DNA of 64,000 nt. Origin: Pseudarthrobacter siccitolerans (lineage in GTDB: Bacteria > Actinomycetota > Actinomycetes > Actinomycetales > Micrococcaceae). Below are positions 60,594 through 64,000 of this stretch, piece after piece. The stretch lies in NCBI RefSeq assembly GCF_030823375.1, contig NZ_JAUSXB010000001.1:1178001-1242000 (forward strand), written 5' to 3'. The notes beneath the pieces were generated by a model that saw only the letters and a program-made list of their open reading frames with translations, ran no database searches and was not told the DNA's origin. The number at the start of each line of letters is the position of its first letter. Position 1 is the stretch's first letter. The translations under genes and the position numbers were made by a program.

Positions 60594-61445
60594 CTACCGG
60601 GTTGGCCGCACCCGCTTCCGCGATGTGAGCCCGGCCACAACCCCCACGAGCACCAGCACCCCGCCCGTAATTGCCGAAGCCAACGTCCAGTCCTGGAAGT
60701 CCGCCGCAGCGGCAGCAACGAACCCGTCCCGGAACATGTTGGCCACCTCATTTCCGGTGTCCGCGGCCAGCACGGCGGACGAGCCCAGCTGCGAGCCGAC
60801 CGTCCAGACCGCTGCCAGCACGAGGGCGCCCAGTCCTGCGCCCACCAGCACTGTCCACCGGCGGCGTGCGGCTACTACAGCCAGCAGCAGGGCCACCGCC
60901 GCTCCCCCGGCCAGCAGGTAGCCGGCAGGTGCGTAGGCGGCCAGCCGTTCCGTCCATTCCTTCTGCTCGGGCCGTCCCACATCGATCAGCGTCTGGTCCG
61001 GCGGGTCGAGGGGAAGCCGTGTGGTGCGCGAGATTTCTTCAGCGCCCAGCCGCACCAGCGGCGCAACGTCCAGGGTCAGGGACGAGGCGGGCGCCGTTTC
61101 GCCGGCTTCTGCCTGCGGTGCGGTGAAACTGAGTCGATGGCTTTTCCTCAGCGTTTCCTCCCAGGCCGCCGGGTACCCGGGAAGACCGGTCATCGATGCG
61201 GCGGCGTCCTCCAGCGCCGGCCGGACCAGGTCGGCGAGGAAGCCGGGGACAGCACTGGTATCAATTGTCCCGACCGCCGCCGTGGCGAGGCCCTGCTGGA
61301 ACTCGGAGTTCCTTCCCAGCGGGGAAGCCAGCTCCACAAACCCCTGCTCCTGGACAATGTTGCGGTCCAGCCAGATGGCGGGAACCGCCACGGCAGCCAG
61401 CACTATGGCCAGCAGCGTGGCGAAGGCGGAAACAAAAGTGCGCAC
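60594..61445 (-). CDS. Membrane protein of unknown function, co-transcribed with ispH
   Basis: 283 residues from GTG 61445, with AAGGA upstream; the longer frame to 61745 overlaps xseA. One helix at the N-terminus (FVSAFATLLAIVLAAVAVPA), an extracytoplasmic domain of about 150 residues containing LDRNIVQEQGFVELASPLGR, then three helices at the C-terminus. No named domain recognised. Divergent from xseA. Confidence 0.72.
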   Translation of the reverse strand: MRTFVSAFATLLAIVLAAVAVPAIWLDRNIVQEQGFVELASPLGRNSEFQQGLATAAVGTIDTSAVPGFLADLVRPALEDAAASMTGLPGYPAAWEETLRKSHRLSFTAPQAEAGETAPASSLTLDVAPLVRLGAEEISRTTRLPLDPPDQTLIDVGRPEQKEWTERLAAYAPAGYLLAGGAAVALLLAVVAARRRWTVLVGAGLGALVLAAVWTVGSQLGSSAVLAADTGNEVANMFRDGFVAAAAADFQDWTLASAITGGVLVLVGVVAGLTSRKRVRPTR

Positions 61446-61610
61446 AGCAGATCCTTCGGGTCGATGGCGGTCAACCCATCCTAGGCGGGCTTGCTGGCCG
61501 GATACTGTCAGTCCCGGATGGTAGAGCTTATGGATATGGTTGAATGACCGCCGCCGCACAACCGACGAAGGACCCCATGCCCGCAGTTCCAGCCCCGCAA
61601 GGGAATCCGC

Positions 61611-62984
61611 ATGTCTGAACAGGCGTCGCTTCCGGTCCCCGATGAGCAACTGGCAGCGCCCACCACGCTTCCTGCGACGGCGGCGGAGACCACGCCGGAC
61701 AACCCCTGGCCACTCCAGTTGCTGTCGCAGAAACTGAAGGCCCACATCGACCGGACACCGTCGGCCTGGGTCGAGGGGCAGGTAATTGAACTGAACCGGC
61801 GCGGCAGCAATGCGTACCTCACCTTGCGGGATGTTGACGCCGAGGTTTCCCTGCCTGCCTCAGTGTGGACCAAGGTGCTGGAGCGCCAGAACCTCCCGCT
61901 GGAACGCGGGTCCCGGGTGGTCGCCCTGCTGAAACCGGAATTCTGGATCAAGACCGGCCGCCTGAACATGCTGGTCAGGGACATCAGGCCCGTGGGCCTC
62001 GGTGACCTCCTGGCTCGGATCGAGCGGCTGCGCCAGGCCCTCTCCGCCGAGGGGCTCTTCGCGGATTCCCGGAAGAAGCCGCTGCCCCTGCTGCCGCACC
62101 GGATTGGCCTGATTACCGGCCGCGACTCCGATGCAAAAAAGGACATCCTGCGCAACGCCGCCCTTCGGTGGCCCGCGGTTGATTTCGAAATCCGCGAAGT
62201 GGCGGTCCAGGGCAACACCGCGGTGTCCCAAGTGGTCCGCGCGCTGCGGGAGCTGGATGCCCGTCCTGAGGTCGATGTCATTGTTATCGCCCGCGGCGGC
62301 GGTGCCCTCGAAGACCTCCTGCCCTTCAACAGCGAGGAACTGATCCGCGCTGTCGCCGCTGCCGCCACCCCCGTTGTCAGTGCCATTGGCCACGAGGCGG
62401 ACCGCCCTCTGCTCGATGACGTCGCCGATCTTCGCGCCTCCACTCCCACGGACGCAGCGAAACGGATCGTGCCGGAAGTCTCCGAAGAGCTTGCAGGGGT
62501 GCGCCAGGCCAGGGAACAGCTCCGCCGGTGCATGGAACGCCTGGTGGACAGGGAATCGGACCGGCTGGCGTCACTCCACTCACGGCCGGTCCTTGCGGCC
62601 CCAGAGGGAATGGTGACCATCCGCTCCGAGGAAATTGAACGTCTCCTCCGGAGGTCTTCGGCGGCGGTGAGCTCCACGGTGGTGCGTGCGGCGGACCAGC
62701 TGGAGCACCTCAAAGCCCAGGTCCGCGCGCTGTCCCCGCAGAAAACGCTCGACCGGGGGTACGCCGTCGTCGAACTCGCGGACCCGCAAGCAGCAGGGCG
62801 CAGCAGCACAGGACACGCCGTGGTGCGCCGCCCGGCGGAGGCACCCCCGGGCACACCCTTGTCCGTCCGCGTGGCGGAAGGCCGCTTCGGCGCAACCTCC
62901 ACCGGGACACATGAGCCCACCGGAACACTGGAACAGCCCGCAGCGGAACCCGCCCCGCTTCACCAAGGAGAACGCAATGACTGA
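61611..62984 (+). CDS. xseA: Exodeoxyribonuclease VII large subunit
   Basis: 457 residues from ATG 61611 with AAGGGAAT upstream. An N-terminal OB domain ([20 protein letters not shown]) leads into the catalytic core: [57 protein letters not shown] coiled coil and C-terminal OB-like segment follow. With XseB it degrades single-stranded DNA from both ends. A small unrelated frame (61544-61618) overlaps the start. Confidence 0.94.
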   Translation: MSEQASLPVPDEQLAAPTTLPATAAETTPDNPWPLQLLSQKLKAHIDRTPSAWVEGQVIELNRRGSNAYLTLRDVDAEVSLPASVWTKVLERQNLPLERGSRVVALLKPEFWIKTGRLNMLVRDIRPVGLGDLLARIERLRQALSAEGLFADSRKKPLPLLPHRIGLITGRDSDAKKDILRNAALRWPAVDFEIREVAVQGNTAVSQVVRALRELDARPEVDVIVIARGGGALEDLLPFNSEELIRAVAAAATPVVSAIGHEADRPLLDDVADLRASTPTDAAKRIVPEVSEELAGVRQAREQLRRCMERLVDRESDRLASLHSRPVLAAPEGMVTIRSEEIERLLRRSSAAVSSTVVRAADQLEHLKAQVRALSPQKTLDRGYAVVELADPQAAGRSSTGHAVVRRPAEAPPGTPLSVRVAEGRFGATSTGTHEPTGTLEQPAAEPAPLHQGERND

Positions 62985-63195
62985 GCAAAAGCCAGCGAAC
63001 GGCGTAGCAGGACTCAGCTACGAGGAAGCCCGCGAACAGCTCATTGCGGTGGTGGGCAGGCTGGAAGCAGGAGGCGCCAGCCTCGAGGAATCCCTGGCTC
63101 TCTGGGAACGGGGCGAGGCGCTGGCCGCCAGGTGCGAGGAATGGCTTGAAGGTGCCCGAAAGCGGCTGGCCGCCGCCCGCGACCAGCCGTTGTAA
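62977..63195 (+). CDS. xseB: Exodeoxyribonuclease VII small subunit
   Basis: 72 residues from ATG 62977, overlapping the xseA end by 8 bp, with AAGGAG upstream. [20 protein letters not shown] and [20 protein letters not shown] are the two-helix XseB signature. It coats and regulates XseA. Confidence 0.94.
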   Translation: MTEQKPANGVAGLSYEEAREQLIAVVGRLEAGGASLEESLALWERGEALAARCEEWLEGARKRLAAARDQPL

Positions 63196-63230
63196 GGGCT
63201 AAGCGCTGCCGGACCCGACCTCTGGCAACG

Positions 63231-64000
63231 TCAGGACCGGGCCACCAGCTCGCGCTCGGCGGCAACGTCAAATTCGGCCTTGGGCCAGGCAAGGTTCAGG
63301 CCGGACATCGCTCCCAGCAGCAGTTGCTGCACCGCGATCCTGGCGTACCACTTCTTGTTGGCAGGAACCACGTGCCACGGTGCGTCCGGGGTGTTCGTTT
63401 CGTCGATGGCAGCCTGGTAGGCATCCAGGTAGTCCTGCCATAACGCCCGCTCGTCCAGGTCGCCGTGGTTGTACTTCCAGTGCTTGGCCGGGTTGTCCAG
63501 CCGGGCCAGCAGCCTGGCCTTCTGTTCCTCCCCGCTGATGTGCAGCATCACCTTGACCACCTTGGTGCCCGAGTCCGTCAGCCGTGCCTCGAACTCGTTG
63601 ATGGCCACGTACCGGCGCTTGATCTCGTCCGGGCTGGCCCAGCCGTGAACGCGGTGGATCAGGACGTCCTCGTAGTGGGAACGGTCAAAAACGCCCACCA
63701 TCCCGGCTGCCGGCACTTCCTTCTCGATGCGCCACAGGAAGTCGTAGGACTTCTCCTCCTCCGTGGGGGCTTTGAACGCCTTGAACTGCACGCCCTGGGT
63801 GTCCATCGCAGCCATCACATGGTTGACGATGCCGCCCTTGCCCGCGGTGTCCATGGCCTGCAGAATCAGCAGGATCCGCTTGCGGCCGCCGAAACGGGAC
63901 TCTGCAAACAGCTTCTCCTGCAGCTCGGTCAGTTCGTCGTCCAGGTCCGCCAGGAGCGCCTTGCCGTCCCGCTTGGTGCCGCTGTAGCCGGGAGTGGAAT
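63231..64000 (-). CDS. ppk2: Polyphosphate kinase 2 family protein, C-terminal part (cut by window edge)
   Basis: About 256 codons are open from position 64000 down to the stop at 63231; the true start lies beyond the window, and the internal ATG at 63854 is within Walker A. ILLILQAMDTAGKGG is Walker A; GVFDRSHYEDVLIHRVHGW is Walker B with the lid following; HISGEEQKARLLARLDNPAK and HWKYNHGDLDERALWQDYLD complete the PPK2 fold. It transfers phosphate between polyphosphate and nucleotides; the class cannot be assigned here. Convergent with xseB. Confidence 0.93.
   Translation of the reverse strand, partial: STPGYSGTKRDGKALLADLDDELTELQEKLFAESRFGGRKRILLILQAMDTAGKGGIVNHVMAAMDTQGVQFKAFKAPTEEEKSYDFLWRIEKEVPAAGMVGVFDRSHYEDVLIHRVHGWASPDEIKRRYVAINEFEARLTDSGTKVVKVMLHISGEEQKARLLARLDNPAKHWKYNHGDLDERALWQDYLDAYQAAIDETNTPDAPWHVVPANKKWYARIAVQQLLLGAMSGLNLAWPKAEFDVAAERELVARS

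Noticed and set aside
61544..61618. 24-codon frame overlapping the xseA start as a leader peptide
   Set aside because: The frame ends at the xseA start in ATGTCTGA fashion, but it has no Shine-Dalgarno and the nearest TATGGT box is too close to its ATG; chance is likely.

Overview
The window is chromosomal DNA from a high-GC Gram-positive bacterium. The gene content points to the Actinobacteria, most likely the Arthrobacter/Pseudarthrobacter group of the Micrococcaceae. Pointers are the coproporphyrin-type heme genes (hemQ with hemY), DUF3107 and DUF3117, a MoeZ-type ThiF-rhodanese fusion, a DivIVA-domain membrane protein, the sigE-rseA-tatB-mrp block, gluABCD, succinylase-type dapC/D/E, frequent GTG/TTG starts, and -10 boxes placed 6-9 nt from start codons. 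The genus is inferred from memory of these families, not from a database search. From memory, the order of many genes also resembles the M. tuberculosis Rv1107-Rv1234 region.

Layout. 0-6 kb: heme synthesis (hemQ, hemY, hemE on minus; hemA divergent), a Pro/Ala-rich surface protein, and a repeat array of about 32 bp units. 6-12 kb: MoeZ, a TetR regulator, small conserved genes, a pterin dehydratase and thiamine genes (thiO-thiS-thiG behind a TPP riboswitch, thiE divergent). 12-19 kb: an RNB nuclease, a DEAD-box helicase with a long leader, an orphan DNA methyltransferase, a PHP phosphoesterase and an aminopeptidase P. 19-29 kb: envelope and stress block (stress-protein homolog, MgtE-N/CBS protein, DUF1003, Mrp, TatB, RseA, SigE, O-methyltransferase, DUF3117, GT-C glycosyltransferase, DivIVA-like, LOG). 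29-33 kb: gluABCD amino-acid ABC transporter. 33-41.5 kb: lysine/DAP genes (dapE, dapD, dapC), a lysozyme-like protein, a TetR regulator, galE, gltA and ferredoxin. 41.5-46 kb: an SH3-like small protein, an AbiEi/DUF559 nuclease-like gene flanked by 64-bp repeats, typA and an SGNH-hydrolase lipoprotein. 46-53.5 kb: an oligopeptide ABC transporter plus a second binding protein. 53.8-55.5 kb: a secreted GH16 glycosidase with an upstream array of phased repeats. 55.5-64 kb: ychF, rmuC, an intact IS30-family element, ispH, a membrane protein, xseA-xseB and a partial PPK2.

How genes work together. HemA, HemE, HemY and HemQ cover steps of the coproporphyrin-dependent heme route. MoeZ can activate sulfur carriers such as ThiS, which with ThiG and ThiO makes the thiazole of thiamine; ThiE joins it to the pyrimidine. 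DapD, DapC and DapE are consecutive steps to meso-diaminopimelate. SigE and its zinc anti-sigma RseA probably answer envelope stress.

No rRNA, tRNA, CRISPR array, prophage or defence island was seen. Most of the window is conserved housekeeping. The most unusual signals are non-coding: the inverted array of about 32-bp repeats (5702-5903), the covarying hairpin repeats around the DUF559 gene (41862-41925 and 42798-42861), the three phased GGTATAGGG boxes upstream of the GH16 gene, the IS30 insertion in a terminator loop, and the recurring leaderless-promoter layout.
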